NCBI RefSeq assembly: GCF_015706575.1
Contig: NW_024037074.1
Location: 27,083,334-27,147,333, forward strand
Length of the DNA: 64,000 nt
Direction of reading: 5' to 3'
Origin: Patiria miniata
Taxonomy: Eukaryota; Echinodermata; Asteroidea; Valvatida; Asterinidae
Within the stretch, counting starts at the first letter, position 1; every line of letters starts with the position of its first letter. Position numbers and translations under genes: made by a program. Positions 25,401-34,330 of the stretch are shown piece by piece. The notes below the pieces were generated by a model. It was not told where the DNA came from and did no database searches. It was given only the letters and a program-made list of their open reading frames with translations.

Positions 25401-27549
25401 TTTCCAACATATTGTTACACCTAGCGACTACTGTCCGACAAATGGGAAAAGTGGGCATAGACGAGACTTTAAAAATAAATAAAGTTCTCTAACGTAACAC
25501 ATTTCTACACGCTATACAAACAGCTAGTTTATACATGTATGTTGAAACGCCCTGAGCTACAACATTTATTCAATTATCATGCAAAATTATGGGTGCGCCT
25601 TTGATAGGAACGACCAATAATAATGAAAGATTCAAGTTTGGTGGTCGAAAATAATGACGTACGAAACGACTCACCTCTTTATCCATAGGGTGTGCGTTCG
25701 GACAGGTTATAACGAGACCCTCAGGCTCCATTGTTTCAAATGACATCTAGATAACAAAATAAAAACATCATTCAATTCACTATATTTCTAACAGACTATA
25801 TGTACTGTTTTACACATTCTGGTAAATTTGGCCGAAAGGAATGCTAAATATTCAATTATTAAATAAAACAAAAACCACAATATATGATTGTTCACATGGA
25901 AGCAAAAATCATTATCAGCTCCATATACAGGGTTGTTCAAAAAGAAGGAAAAACACTTTTGACAGCAATTTTCACCTACTTGTTGGGCATATTTCAAAAC
26001 TTTCAATTTGATAGTATTAAAATATTGATCTTTAAACATAAGTGCAAATGCAAATTTTGTCTCTGAGATTATGGTAGTTTAAAAAATTCATGTGCCAAAC
26101 CTATTTGTCCACGGACGGCTTTATTCTGAGCTCAGGAGCTTGATTTGAAGACAAAATTACACGAGGACAACAGTGATTTGGGTAACTTATATTGAAATTA
26201 GCATAATAACACTATTCATGCATTTTTTTTTAAGATTTATTTTTCACCACGTACAGATGAAAAGTTATACTTCAATATACATAATAAAGTCAAATAAATT
26301 AAGTAAGTAGGCTAAAATTACTGTCAAAAGTGGTTTTCCTTCTTTTTGCACCACTTTGTATAAACTCAAATCAGGGATTACTGTGTGTTATATAAAGAAG
26401 AAATGTATATGGTATTGATATTTTTCTTCTTTCTAATAATGAAACAAAGGCATAATTTCTCATGGTTATAGTGACTGTAGATTGCAAAGCCAAAGACACT
26501 AAAGACAGTAAACGATGGATTCATTTTAAGTTTTTGACATCGGAGGAAAACCAGAAAAAAGATATTCCTTTAAAAAAACGTAGCCCACGATATGTGAAAA
26601 AGAAGTACGCGCAGGGAACGTCTATTCCATAATAATTACGTAGTAGTTAACTAAATCTTGTGTAATTATGGTCGCTGGCATGGAAAATATGTTGCTTGTT
26701 TGAGTGGTGTTTTTGTCATTGCTTGGCTATAATCACAGCAATTTCTTACTTTTGTTGTTGTCACTTTGTTGTTCCCAAGTGAAAATTTTAAGAGTGTTTC
26801 GTTGCCTCCGATGTAGACATCTTCCCCGATCTTATTGAGAATCTGGTAAAATGGCAGACCAGGCTGACTCACATTGATACTGACAGATGTCTCTGAAAAT
26901 TCGGGGGGAAATGAAATATCTTGACTTAAAGTTTAATGTCATCAATTACAAATAACTGTACACAACCACTGTTTGCTCTTCTGTTGACTAAGGCTTGTCT
27001 TTCAACTGTCTCACAAGGTTCACCAATTATGTAGGAATAATAACTTCTATTCGTGATTATTTCAATTTTAGAACTGAAGACAAATTCACTGTTAGTGTCA
27101 ATTATATATCAAAACTCAAAGCCTCTATTTCGTAGTTTCAAATTTCGAGAGAGTGGAACTAGGAACTACACGATTTCGAGTAAAAGTTACTCGTCTTTAA
27201 ATAAAAAACTGCAATCAAAACTGATATAAAAACTCATCCTGTTTTATTAAATGAATAATTGCCCCAGCTTTCAGTTGGATGGAGAGGAATGTCACTCAAA
27301 TTCAATGAACTTTAGGTATTAAGAAATGAGGGAGAAGAACGTTGGTATTGAAAGTGAGATAATAAACGAATAGAATACAAAAAGAAGAATGTGTTGAACT
27401 CAAGATATTTCAAATTTGCAAAATATGTTTTTATCACCGTCTAGAGGTTTGGTTCTCCAGTTTCTCTCCAGCTTCACTGCTTCCAGCTCGTTGGGAATAA
27501 ACGCAACAACGCAACAGATTATCAACAACACCATTCTGAAGGTCGTCAT
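4900..27549 (-). CDS. SEMA-HYR-CUB-EGF adhesion G-protein-coupled receptor, 27 coding exons
   Basis: Complete gene, read on the minus strand. Exons: 27549-27438, 26892-26750, 25746-25675, 22358-22259, 22006-21863, 21041-20905, 19960-19849, 19583-19526, 19135-18985, 17360-17153, 16229-16150, 14715-14552, 14158-14112, 13820-13587, 13244-12978, 12698-12354, 11983-11846, 11073-10801, 10401-10322, 9675-9529, 9301-8941, 8552-8362, 7763-7584, 7475-7369, 6737-6475, 6079-6013, 5470-4900. Every intron is GT-AG and every phase matches, giving 4,752 coding bases and 1,583 residues. Order: signal peptide (about 1-24), SEMA (48-475), Cys-rich linker (476-520), degenerate HYR (to 587), HYR (588-676), CUB-like (677-791), EGF-like (792-837), HYR (838-928), GAIN plus GPS (929-1248), seven helices (about 1258-1510), tail. 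It should be a plasma-membrane receptor that is self-cleaved at the GPS. Ligand and G protein are unknown. The splice model is my reading and has no transcript support. Confidence 0.9.
6836..6945. mobile_element. Remnant of GGGTCA-type MITE (intron 24)
   Basis: Alternating TTTGACCCAG, GGTTCAAAC and GACACCTTTCC phrases match the better-preserved elements at 13.3 and 20.6 kb. Terminal repeats are not clear, so this is probably a degraded copy. Confidence 0.45.
7584..7763 (-). CDS. Exon 23: GPS cleavage motif and tethered agonist
   Basis: The exon starts after TTGTGCAG and ends in phase 0 at GTGAGA. It encodes CVYWDFSLNNGFGDWSTKGC followed by CVCDHLTNFAV. All four GPS cysteines, both tryptophans and the His-Leu/Thr cleavage triad are present, so cleavage between residues 1241 and 1242 is predicted. 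The new N-terminus TNFAVIV would be the tethered agonist peptide. Two further Cys lie just upstream. Confidence 0.95.
8362..10401 (-). CDS. Exons 19-22: GAIN domain
   Basis: Exons 10401-10322, 9675-9529, 9301-8941 and 8552-8362 encode about 260 residues between the last HYR and the GPS exon. The helical subdomain A is visible (LTSNHKDVSSMNIIKVADIL, then IATNIVTTVNNILQVD). The beta-rich subdomain B carries ASIFLPAE, TVNISVFVYQNSKLF and SRIIAATVEG followed by LSSPMIAKFEPIN. This matches the GAIN fold of adhesion GPCRs, which performs self-cleavage at the following GPS. Confidence 0.88.
10801..11073 (-). CDS. Exon 18: HYR domain
   Basis: The exon has 273 bases and phase-1 borders. It begins with CPERYLSVPSTVEV and includes PVTWDEVTAAID, a Cys, GGVFSQGLHTVTCLA and SFTVSVKLP, a standard HYR module. 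It is the last ectodomain module before the GAIN domain. Confidence 0.88.
11195..11325. repeat. Degenerate TGTCATG/CCATGCC short repeat (intron 17)
   Basis: The words TGTCATG, CATGCCAC and GTCATGTAA recur about ten times in 130 bp. It is low-copy and irregular. The rest of this intron shows nothing. Confidence 0.6.
11846..11983 (-). CDS. Exon 17: EGF-like Cys-rich module
   Basis: The exon has 138 bases with phase-1 borders. Six Cys residues occur in the order ESC, GCGTC, PCLC and LCDL, and the next exon adds a Cys at its start. The pattern resembles an EGF/laminin-type module, but with unusual spacing. An NST sequon precedes the last Cys. It acts as a spacer between the CUB and the last HYR. 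Confidence 0.7.
12085..12270. repeat. Clustered inverted CCTCTAGGGGCGAC motifs (intron 16)
   Basis: ACCTCTAGGGGGCGAC, GTCGCCTCTAGAGG, ACCTCTAGGGGCGAC, GTCGCCCCTAGAGGT and ACCTCTAGAGGCGAT occur in alternating orientation about 40-60 bp apart. Two full stem-loops and a half unit result. This looks like a small foldback element repeated in tandem. Confidence 0.75.
12354..12698 (-). CDS. Exon 16: CUB-like domain without cysteines
   Basis: The exon has 345 bases with phase-1 borders and encodes 115 residues. The pattern is CUB-like: NLTWVITTEDGRGIRITLHR, then a GEGNDSTD segment, then LISVGNTMWLTFTSYGS and a GFYLSAF strand. It contains no Cys, whereas most CUB domains have two to four. CUB domains bind proteins and often Ca2+ in secreted and receptor proteins; the human adhesion GPCR GPR126 (ADGRG6) also has one. 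Confidence 0.85.
12978..13244 (-). CDS. Exon 15: HYR domain
   Basis: The exon has 267 bases, both borders are phase 1, and it encodes one whole module. It shows the HYR pattern: a Pro-rich first strand (NPVITVPSIPQQIV), W in the second strand, ATDTEDGTF, a Cys, then GGVFGLGAHEVTCAVTDSDG and a closing strand LSFFV. HYR modules are immunoglobulin-like extracellular folds found in hyalin, polydom/SVEP and complement-related proteins, and are usually involved in adhesion. Confidence 0.88.
13311..13506. mobile_element. MITE with TACACTCTAAAA-type ends (intron 14)
   Basis: The element begins TACACTCTAAAAAAA and ends near ATAGTGTATA. The inside alternates TGACCC and GGGTC words. It is related to the element at 20.64-20.79 kb and has no coding capacity. 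Confidence 0.65.
13587..13820 (-). CDS. Exon 14: degenerate HYR-like module
   Basis: The exon has 234 bases and is flanked by phase-1 introns. Four Cys residues lie in the first 22 residues. The later part (YCFASDDGLNSVTCLV followed by a hydrophobic strand) aligns with the second half of the two clearer HYR exons, where a Gly-x-x-x-Val-x-Cys strand precedes the final strand. The first half is too diverged to be sure. Confidence 0.6.
14112..14158 (-). CDS. Exon 13: 47-bp Cys-rich linker micro-exon
   Basis: It starts after TTTCAAG and ends at GTAAGC. It is the only exon I found that converts phase 2 (end of exon 12) to phase 1 (start of exon 14), and it encodes AHACRVSKLPYPPAE. With the Cys residues at the end of exon 12 and the start of exon 14, it forms a short Cys-rich segment where semaphorins and plexins carry a PSI module. 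The PSI spacing is not clear, so I do not call PSI. Confidence 0.7.
14552..26892 (-). CDS. Exons 2-12: semaphorin (SEMA) beta-propeller domain
   Basis: Eleven exons encode about 430 residues, the usual SEMA length. Landmarks in order: GEDVYIGGNETLLKFS (first blade, exon 2), NYNHLAVVPL (exon 4), EPTFVG followed by YVFLFYRETALEY and KVYSRIARVCK (exon 6), NDTGG followed by FVTFIKARLECSVP (exon 7), SALCSYKMQDI (exon 9), the PRPGTC motif split across exons 9 and 10, FGTTIGTVLKVL across exons 10 and 11, and TTEVNVVTLPLS (exon 12). These match the conserved SEMA order, and PRPGTC is more typical of semaphorins than of plexins or MET. In known proteins the domain dimerises or binds plexin, so a cell-surface recognition role is the natural inference. 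Confidence 0.92.
14848..15294. mobile_element. MITE with AACTCTAAAAGGGCCGGG ends (intron 11)
   Basis: The left end CTAAAAGGGCCGGGTTA is mirrored by CCCCGGCCCTTTTAGGGTTAA at the right end, about 445 bp apart. The inside is non-coding. A second, partial copy in the opposite orientation ends at 35,139 with the same TTTTGACCATC/GATGGTCAAAA border, which confirms a mobile family. Confidence 0.8.
16831..16972. mobile_element. Foldback element, about 142 bp (intron 10)
   Basis: ATAACATGGT at the left is matched by ACCATGTTAT at the right. Inside, GGGTGGATAGTCCCTACTAG pairs with CGACTATCCATCCG, and CCGAGGTATTGGAAGTTGAC pairs with TTAACTTCCTATACCGAGG. The whole would fold into one imperfect hairpin with a short loop. 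Confidence 0.8.
17510..18345. mobile_element. Foldback DNA element with inverted repeats of about 200 bp (intron 9)
   Basis: The left arm (about 17,510-17,720) and right arm (about 18,130-18,345) are diverged inverted copies. CAAACACGGGAAAG pairs with CTTTCCCGTTTTTGTG, ATGCATGCAAATGATACAGG with CCCATTGCATGCAT, and CTACCAACACAATGTT with AACATTGTGTTGGTAG. The unique centre (17.73-18.12 kb) has no coding frame. It is a non-autonomous element. Confidence 0.75.
20639..20792. mobile_element. MITE with CTCTAAA-type ends and GGGTCA words (intron 6)
   Basis: It starts CAGTCTAAAAAAAATCCCGGG and ends CCCGGGACACTTTAGAG, so the ends are inverted. The interior repeats CTGACACTTTTC and GGGTCA. It belongs to the family of the 13.3 kb element. 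Confidence 0.75.
21445..21650. repeat. Degenerate GACTCGAGTC repeat (intron 5)
   Basis: ACTCGAGTC, GACTCGAC and GACTTGAC words recur through about 200 bp. Many are near-palindromic. There is no coding sense. Confidence 0.75.
22616..23033. mobile_element. MITE with perfect 23-bp terminal inverted repeats (intron 3)
   Basis: The left end TCATCGGCACCACGAACTGA (continuing CAC) is exactly mirrored by the right end. The length is 418 bp. A second copy of the terminal word (CACGAACTGACAC, 22,985-22,997) sits just inside the right end and makes an internal hairpin there. Related words (GAACTGACA) occur inside. No protein is encoded. Confidence 0.85.
23210..23945. repeat. Degenerate minisatellite of GACCGACT/CAACCA words (intron 3)
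   Basis: About 700 bp of loosely repeated 4- and 8-base words (ACCGACTG, CAACCAAC, GACCGATC). The copy boundaries are fuzzy. The open frames on both strands follow from the lack of stop words in the repeat and are not genes. Confidence 0.85.
24185..24217. repeat. TTA microsatellite running into a T-then-G homopolymer junction
   Basis: About six TTA units pass into about 19 T and then directly into about 9 G. The same T-run/G-run junction recurs at 48.49, 57.59, 58.71 and 59.74 kb, always in this orientation. Confidence 0.9.
24777..24802. other. Perfect short hairpin (intron 3)
   Basis: TGTGTGGACTTG and CAAGTCCACACA flank a CC loop, giving a 12-bp perfect stem. It lies in otherwise unremarkable intron sequence. 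Confidence 0.8.
25928..26358. mobile_element. Mariner-type MITE, TA target duplication (intron 2)
   Basis: The 431-bp element is flanked by TA. Its ends are inverted repeats of about 49 bp: the left begins CAGGGTTGTTCAAAAAGAAG and the right, reversed, CAAAGTGGTGCAAAAAGAAG. Both continue into CACTTTTGACAG. The design (TA duplication, CAGGG-type ends, no coding frame) fits a non-autonomous Tc1/mariner element. Confidence 0.8.
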
Positions 27550-27550
27550 C
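27438..27550 (-). CDS. Exon 1: start codon and signal peptide of the SEMA-GPCR
   Basis: The ATG is at 27549-27547, one base after a TTTTCAG acceptor, so an untranslated exon should lie upstream. The frame opens with MTTFRMVLLIICCVVAF, a short N-terminus followed by a hydrophobic core, and then reaches a plausible signal-peptidase region near residue 24. The exon ends in phase 1 at a GTGATA donor and joins exon 2 to give the SEMA frame. A second frame is also open across this exon, but it cannot join the SEMA exons in frame. A damaged copy of the exon lies at about 29,330-29,410. Confidence 0.8.
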
Positions 27551-29329
27551 CTGAAAAGGAGAAGGTAATATGGCATTCCAAGAATGAAGAACCAAACGGG
27601 AAAAAAAAGTAAACATGGATTCGGATTCGCTAACTATTCGAACAATTGTGCTGTATGTATATTTCCATGATTGTGGGCGGGAGTTGATTCTTAGTCAAAG
27701 ACAAGATTAATTTCAGACGTTGTGTTTTATTGTAGTTTATCATTTTTCTGATTGCGCATGACACAGTTTTACACAATTACAAATTCTTTTACCCAAATTC
27801 GAAAGTACTGTTTCCTGAGAACAGTTTATTTGAATTTGCGAAAAAGAATTGGATTTGGTAACATGTTCGTGTGTTCCCGTGATAAAGTCTATGTTAGTAG
27901 TCATTGAGCAATACCGTGTTACCTTTCCATGCACGTATTTTGTGAGACGTCAGAGAGTTCTTCAAGATTACGTCATTTAGGCATTTTGGAATCCGGGTAA
28001 AAATGCTCCGAATAAAAAGCTTTCATTAATACCGTCCTTGAATTGTTACTTTGCCATAAAAATGTTTTGATTTTGCTTTGTATTTGCAAAAGCTATTAAA
28101 AAAAGGCCTCATGAAGAAAACTATACTATGTTTTTATGCCCTCTTAAAGGGTTCTTTTGTAATAAGAAGGAATCTAGTTTTCACTATTTGCGATTTCGGA
28201 TTCCTCCGACCCATGCTTTTTTTTTCTTATTTGCTTCTTTAATTAAAAAAAAAAAACCTTGTGGAAAATGTTTGAAAAACTGAGAAACATTCAAAGGAGC
28301 TAACCAATTTTTGTGCAAACTTTGTCAATCTTCAAAGATTTGAAGTGCGTTTATTCTTTGCATAGACCCCAGGTGTACATTGTAAAACCTGCAGGTTGTT
28401 TACCTTGTGGGTTGTGCAGTAACATAATACAACCTGCATTCAGCACTTGTGACCCTACTGCTAACCTTTTACTCAACAATCAGTCTGCAAACGTACGCTA
28501 CAACAGCCAACAAAGCATGCATTTGTCACTACATGTTTATGTTGGCAGTTCAAAATTCATGGTTAAGTGAAGATTGGAAGAGGAAATAAGAATTTGTGTG
28601 CAACACGTTGCATGATTATTGCTGTCGCCGAGGGAAAGTTCTTGAATATTTTAGTTTAAATATAAAATTGCATTTGTTATCTAAAGAATTATCCTTTTTC
28701 ATCACAAAATGCAACTAGAGGCTCGGAGAAGCTTTGATAGATGCGATGTTGTTAGCGACGATGCCTTGTAAAACAATGAACAAAAAAACATTTGTTTTTG
28801 GACAGTCAATTTATTTACTGTATGTGCAAAGCTTCTATCTGGTTGTACTCGATTGTGTTTTTTTTTGACTTGGAAATACCAACATCTTGTTTATAATCAT
28901 GTCTATGATATGTCAACATGGCAATGTCGTCTTATCAATACATTATAGGGCCCTATAGGTACTCTTTGCCAGAGGAACACAAAGGTATATAAATTTAATA
29001 GATGACGATTTAAAGCATACACCACCCTGATAAGAAAAAGCCAGAGTGCATTTTTATATTTCAATTCAGAAAACATGAATGAGTGTTGATACAAAGCCTA
29101 CAAGTCTCAATGTGATAAGAAAACTGTCATCCCGGTAGAAGCTTCTGGCAACCAAGAGCAAACCACTGGAGCTTTCTCCTCCCCAAACGGCCAAGGACAA
29201 CCCTTTTTCGTTTGAGAAAGATGTGAGTGTTTGTGTTTCTAAGGAAAAATCAGCTTGCAACAGAAAATCTGGGATTGTCGGAAAGCTGGGGTCCAGTCTT
29301 TTGCGCTATCGCTCCCACAGTAAAAGGAT

Positions 29330-29411
29330 GTTTCACTCGGCCTCTTTGGGGATAAATGCGACAACGCAATAGATTATCAACGACACCGTTCTGAAGGTTG
29401 ACGTCCTGAAA
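29330..29411 (-). pseudogene. Dead copy of the signal-peptide exon
   Basis: The sequence after the ATTTCAG acceptor matches exon 1 at 27.55 kb closely, but the ATG codon is ACG and a TGA stop appears in that frame about 25 codons later. The substitutions mostly change second codon positions of the signal-peptide frame, so it looks unselected. Confidence 0.65.
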
Positions 29412-32005
29412 TACCTTAGATATAAAATACCAAGAATGACGAACCATCCGAGGAAGTAAACATTGATTCGGCATCAGATTCGCCAACTATTCGAACTACT
29501 GTGCTGTTAATATATTTCCATGATTACGCGCGGATGTTGATTTTTTTTCCAGATGTTGTGTTTTATAGTATTTTATTATATTTCTAAATGCCTATGAGCA
29601 GTTTGACACATTTACCAATTTTTTCACAAAATTCGAAAGTACTGTTTGCTGAAAGCAGTCTATTTGAATTTGCAAAAAAAAGAATTGATTTGCAAATATT
29701 TTCGTGTGAACTATAAACTCCATGTTAGTAGTCCTTGAGCATACGAAGACGTCAGAGAGTTCTTACTACGAGATTTGGTCACTCGTGCGTTAGGATAATA
29801 CACTCAGCTTCCCCACTTTTGGGAATCTGGGTAAAAACTGAGACAATTAAACTTTCATTGGCACCTCTCTTAAATGTTTACTTTGCCATAAAACTGGCAT
29901 GTTTTTGTTATGTATTGGCACACACCATTAAAAAAGACCTTATGCAGAATAACAATTTACCATGATTTGATATCATCTTCAAGGGTCATGGTATATTTAA
30001 AAAAAATAATCTGATTTTCACGTGTGAGACCCGTGCTCCGTTTTCTGTGCCCTTGTGTAAAACAAGTTGCCGATAATGTTCAGAAACAGAGAACAGACCG
30101 ATTATTGTGCGAACTTTTTTAGTTCTCAAAGATGTGTGCATCCAAGTTGCAGTACGTTTATTCTCAGCATAGACCCTACGAGTAATTTGTAAAACCTGCA
30201 GGTTATTTGCCTGTTGCCTTGTGCAGTAATATAATACAACCTGCATTCAGCGCTACCGACCCATGGTGCTCAACTTTACATAACAATCAGTCTGCACGTA
30301 CGCTGCGACAGCCATTAAAGCATGCATTTTACACCAATTGTTCGAAGTTCAAATGGATAACTGTAGAATGAAGGAGGAAATAAATATGTTGTACAACATA
30401 TTACTTGGCTACTTTTGTAACCGTGGCAAAATAAAAAAAAAATGTCGTTTACATTTTAAAGTGCATTTATTATCTAAGGAATCAGCCCTTTTCATCGCAA
30501 AATGCAATTAGATGCTTTGAGGAGTTTTAAGAGATGCGATCTAGTTACCAACGATGCCTTGTAAAAAAAAATAAGAACAAAAACATTTGTATTTATAGAT
30601 ACAGTCAATTTATTCATCGTATGTGCAAAACGTCTACCTCATTTAAAGTCATGTCTAACATTATAAGAAACAATCTGATTTTTACAATTTGTGATTTCGG
30701 ATTCTTACGACCCGCACTCTGTTCTCTTTGCTCTTGTGTAAAATAATTTGCGGATAAATGTTTGGAAACAGAGAAACATATGCTACAAATGTGTAATACG
30801 TTTTTCTCATGCATAGACCCTACGAGCGAATTGTCAAACCTGCAGGTTTTTCAACTGTTGCTTCGTTGAGTTATGACAACCTGCACACCTTAACGTATGC
30901 GTCGTATGTTGTGACAGCCAGCAAAGCATGCAATTTACACGAATTGTTAGAAGTTCAAATGATCAACTATTGAGCCCCTAAAGGGACATCCAAAAATATG
31001 TGTTTATCTCGTACGCACGACATATATATAAATAGAAGTTCAAATGGTTAACTGAAGAATGATGGAGGAAATACATATTGTGTGCAACATGTTACATGGC
31101 TATTGCAGTGGGAAATGTTCTTAAACATTTTATATTAAATTCATAATTGTTTTGTTATTTTGTATTGACATATTTAATATCTTCGGACAATAACGAAAAA
31201 TCTATTTAAAAAGAAAAGATGTCCTGATCTGGACAAAAAAAATGTCAAAACTGTCGTCAAAGATGTGCTAGACCCCAAAAAAGGAGAAGATTATTATACA
31301 TTATAAATAATTGCTATAACATCAATACAAATCCATTCAATTAAATCCATTATACAAAACCACCCAAAAAAGAAATATAAAAAACCCAAGGCACAAGAAG
31401 GGCAAATAATTATAAGCTACGAGAAAGAAAAATAAAAGGAAAAACAGTAGCACCCGCAAAAGTAATAATACACCAATAAGGAAGTAGAGCATACTGAATC
31501 AACCCAGAACAAAAATAAATCTAAGAGCAAAACAGTCAAAATGCAACTAGAGTAAAAACACTGGCATAATTAAATGGACAAGTAAAAACAAACATATTTA
31601 TGAAATCTCATCTTTTTCATCGCAAAATGCAACTAGAGGCTTTGGGGAACTTTGAGAGATGCAGTCTGGTTAGCGACGATGCCTTGTTATTGAAAATTAG
31701 AGTAAAACAAACATATTTTAAAGGGACAGTCAATTATTTACTGTATGTGCAACTGGTTGTACTCGATAGTTTTTTTTTTTTCACTTGGAAAAACCAACAT
31801 CTCAGTTTATAGTAATGGTAATACATAGGATAAACATAGCAATTTCGTCCGATCAAAAAAAATGGGGTACTCTTTCGCAGATGAACACAATGTACACACA
31901 TTAAAGCCTGCTGACCATTCGAAGCATACACCGAGCTGAGTATGAATAACCCAGTGCGCTCTTACATTCAATTTAGTAATGGCATACGAATGATGTCCTA
32001 CCTAC

Positions 32006-32161
32006 CTGTTTCCGTGGAAAACAATCTGTGTTAGTCGATGCAAAATATTCCGTCAAGCCCGACAAACCACAGGTAAGAGAAATTTCTCCTGCCAAATTGG
32101 TTGCGAACACCTTATTTGTTTGAAGAATATCTGACTGTTTAGTATCCGAAGACCAATCACA
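32006..32161 (-). other. Exon-like block with good splice sites, unassigned
   Basis: A TTCTTGCAG acceptor (exon from 32161) and a CAG/GTAGGT donor (to 32006) enclose 156 bases open in one frame, beginning CDWSSDTKQSDILQTNK. It is homologous to a block at about 29.10-29.25 kb in copy A, which lacks the donor. It could be an untranslated exon spliced to the signal-peptide exon, or an exon of an unseen gene. The protein is not recognisable. Confidence 0.35.
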
Positions 32162-32199
32162 CTGCAAGAACCGATCCGGGGTGCTGGGAAAGCCGATTG

Positions 32200-34330
32200 C
32201 AAGTTGAGTGCTTCCGCTAGCTTAAAGGTGCAACCCTGTATAAAAATGTCCATAGACACCAGTGCTAAATGCCAAGACTTCAATATGAGTTTCAAAACAC
32301 TCAAAACTCTCACATATATTTAAGCTGCACAAAAATGATGATCAACACGTCATTTTTTTTTATTTTCTTTTTATTTTTGGTAGGTAGACCATTGACTTTT
32401 CGAGATATTCTCACCCAAAGAAGACAACCCCTATTTTTCCCAAAGCGGAAAACTAGCCATTTGGAAAACGATCCCTCCACCGTAACATGGCAAAATAGCG
32501 CCACTTCCGAGCCCAGTTGCATCCGAAAAGCTCGGAATTGGAAGCACCAAGTCTGGGCCATATCTCCTCAATTCCCCAAAACTCTCGAAACTATCTATAA
32601 TATAGACTATTCTGAGGGTATAACTTTATTCCTGACCTTGGCGGATGGGTTTAGGCCTATTTACCGGTGTGCAACCGAAAAGACTCTGTCAGTGTCAATG
32701 TGCGGATCGCGACCTGCCCATTAAACAAATGCAAACCCTCTGTGTGCAGACAACAACTCAAAAACAAAACACGTTGCAGTGAATGGACATTTTCTCCAAT
32801 AATTGGCCGTGATATTTGACACCAGAATCTTGAAAATTGACGGGAACCGTTAAGGAATAAATTTAATATGATTTAAAGAAAACACAGTGTGTTTATCCCG
32901 AACAATTCACTCCCGAATTTAAGTCACTTTAATATAAACAAAGTTAATCACTCTTTGATGTCATTGAATAAAAATTCGCATTTGATTTGCAATTTTGCTC
33001 ACTGATTAGTCGTGGTATTATGAATTTAAAAAGGTTAAAAATGGACAGGAATCGTGGAAGAACACATAAATACGACAATAAAAAGGACAGTGGTAATAAA
33101 GGACACTTTGTATATTTTTTTTTCTCATCATTTTCTTTCAAAAGAGGGCGCACTTTCCCATTATTAGTCACCACAGTAAAGACTCAGTCATAATTATGCG
33201 GATCGCGACCTGCCAATTTAACAAATTCAAAGACTGATTTAATTCAGTTAAAGCCGACTTCGAGTGGACAGATCCCCTCATTCTCAGTGACCGCTAGTTG
33301 TGTAGCGCGCCCTCTTTGGAAGAAATTGCTGTTGGCCGAATGTACGGGCGTGCCCAAGGCCTGATACACACTGCTGCATTTGTGTTTGTTGCATTCACTG
33401 TTTTCGTCAACGGTTCCTTTCGATTTTAGTTTCATGAGTGTTATATATCACGATCAATATTATTATTGAACAAAAAAATTCAATTCTATGCAATGAGGGT
33501 TTTTTTTTTTCCAATTAAAATTGACTAGTGTTTGGACTGATTTTTTTTGCGAAGAGTACACCGTATTTTCTGTAATCATGTTTCATTTTTTTTTAACGGT
33601 TCCCGCCAATTTTCTTTTTTATTTTGTTTCATACATGACGATTAATTTTCAGGCGAAATTTCAATTCAAAACAATGTATTTTTCAGGAGTTTCTGGACTC
33701 CAATCGGACAGAAGCTCCGCTTTCACAGCGATTGCTAATTGTGTAGCGCGCCCTCTTTTGGAAGAAAAATCTGTCGGCAAAATGTACGGGAGTGCCTAAG
33801 GCCTTATGGGTGCAACCCTGCATTAAAATTCACATATATAGACACTAGTGCTAAAAGCTGATACCTAAAAATAAATAAAAATAAATAAACAACAACAACA
33901 ACAACAACAACAATAATGCTTGGAACTCTCACAGATATTTTAGCTGCATCGTAAAAAAAAAGATGATCAAAAAGTCATCTGTCATTTTATTATCCTGTTT
34001 TGGTGCGTTGACTATTGACTTTTCGAGAAATTCTCACCTAAAGAAGACGACCTCTATTTTCCCAAAAGCGGAAAGGTAGCCATCTTGAAAAACGATCACT
34101 CAACAACACTTTTGAACCCAATTGCATCGAAAATGCTCCAAATCGGAATCCCCAAGTCCGGGCCAGAAGCTCATTGCCATTATCTCTTCAATTCCCCAAT
34201 TTTATGGCTCTCAGAACTCTCTAATATCGACTATTGTGAGGGTATACCTTTTATTGATGAGCTCGTCGGATGGGATTAGGCCTATTTACCGGAGTGCAAC
34301 CTTAGCGAAATAATTTTTACTGGTCCTCAT
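32200..34330. repeat. Intergenic repeat pair and dispersed GAGGGCGC repeat
   Basis: Two diverged copies of a 300-350-bp unit lie at about 32,380-32,680 and 34,000-34,310, sharing TTGACTTTTCGAGA, ATTCTCACC, AAGCGGAAA and ACCGG(A/T)GTGCAACC. Between them, AAAAGAGGGCGC and GTGTAGCGCGCCCTCTT phrases (33.14, 33.30, 33.74 kb) match words in the 1-4.5 kb repeat block. No gene is recognised. Confidence 0.65.

Larger units (their letters stand above)
27430..32200. repeat. Local tandem duplication around the 5' end of the SEMA-GPCR gene
   Basis: Three diverged copies lie side by side: A about 27.43-29.25 kb, B about 29.26-30.62 kb, C about 30.65-32.20 kb. Markers shared by all three are AAACCTGCAGGTT (28,384, 30,190, 30,835) and GCAAAATGCAA with the following GATGCCTTGT (28.70, 30.50, 31.62 kb). 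A and C also share the part after TTGTACTCGAT. B keeps a damaged signal-peptide exon. C has an AT-rich insertion at about 31.1-31.6 kb and an exon-like block at 32.0-32.16 kb. The parts between hold no recognisable gene. Confidence 0.75.

Noticed and set aside
27434..27616. Alternative open frame across the signal-peptide exon (DDDLQNGVVDNLL...)
   Set aside because: Open in both duplicated copies, but it cannot join the SEMA exons in frame, while the signal-peptide frame does so exactly.
28313..28570. 85-codon plus-strand frame
   Set aside because: It lies in a duplicated non-coding stretch, and the other copies do not keep the frame.
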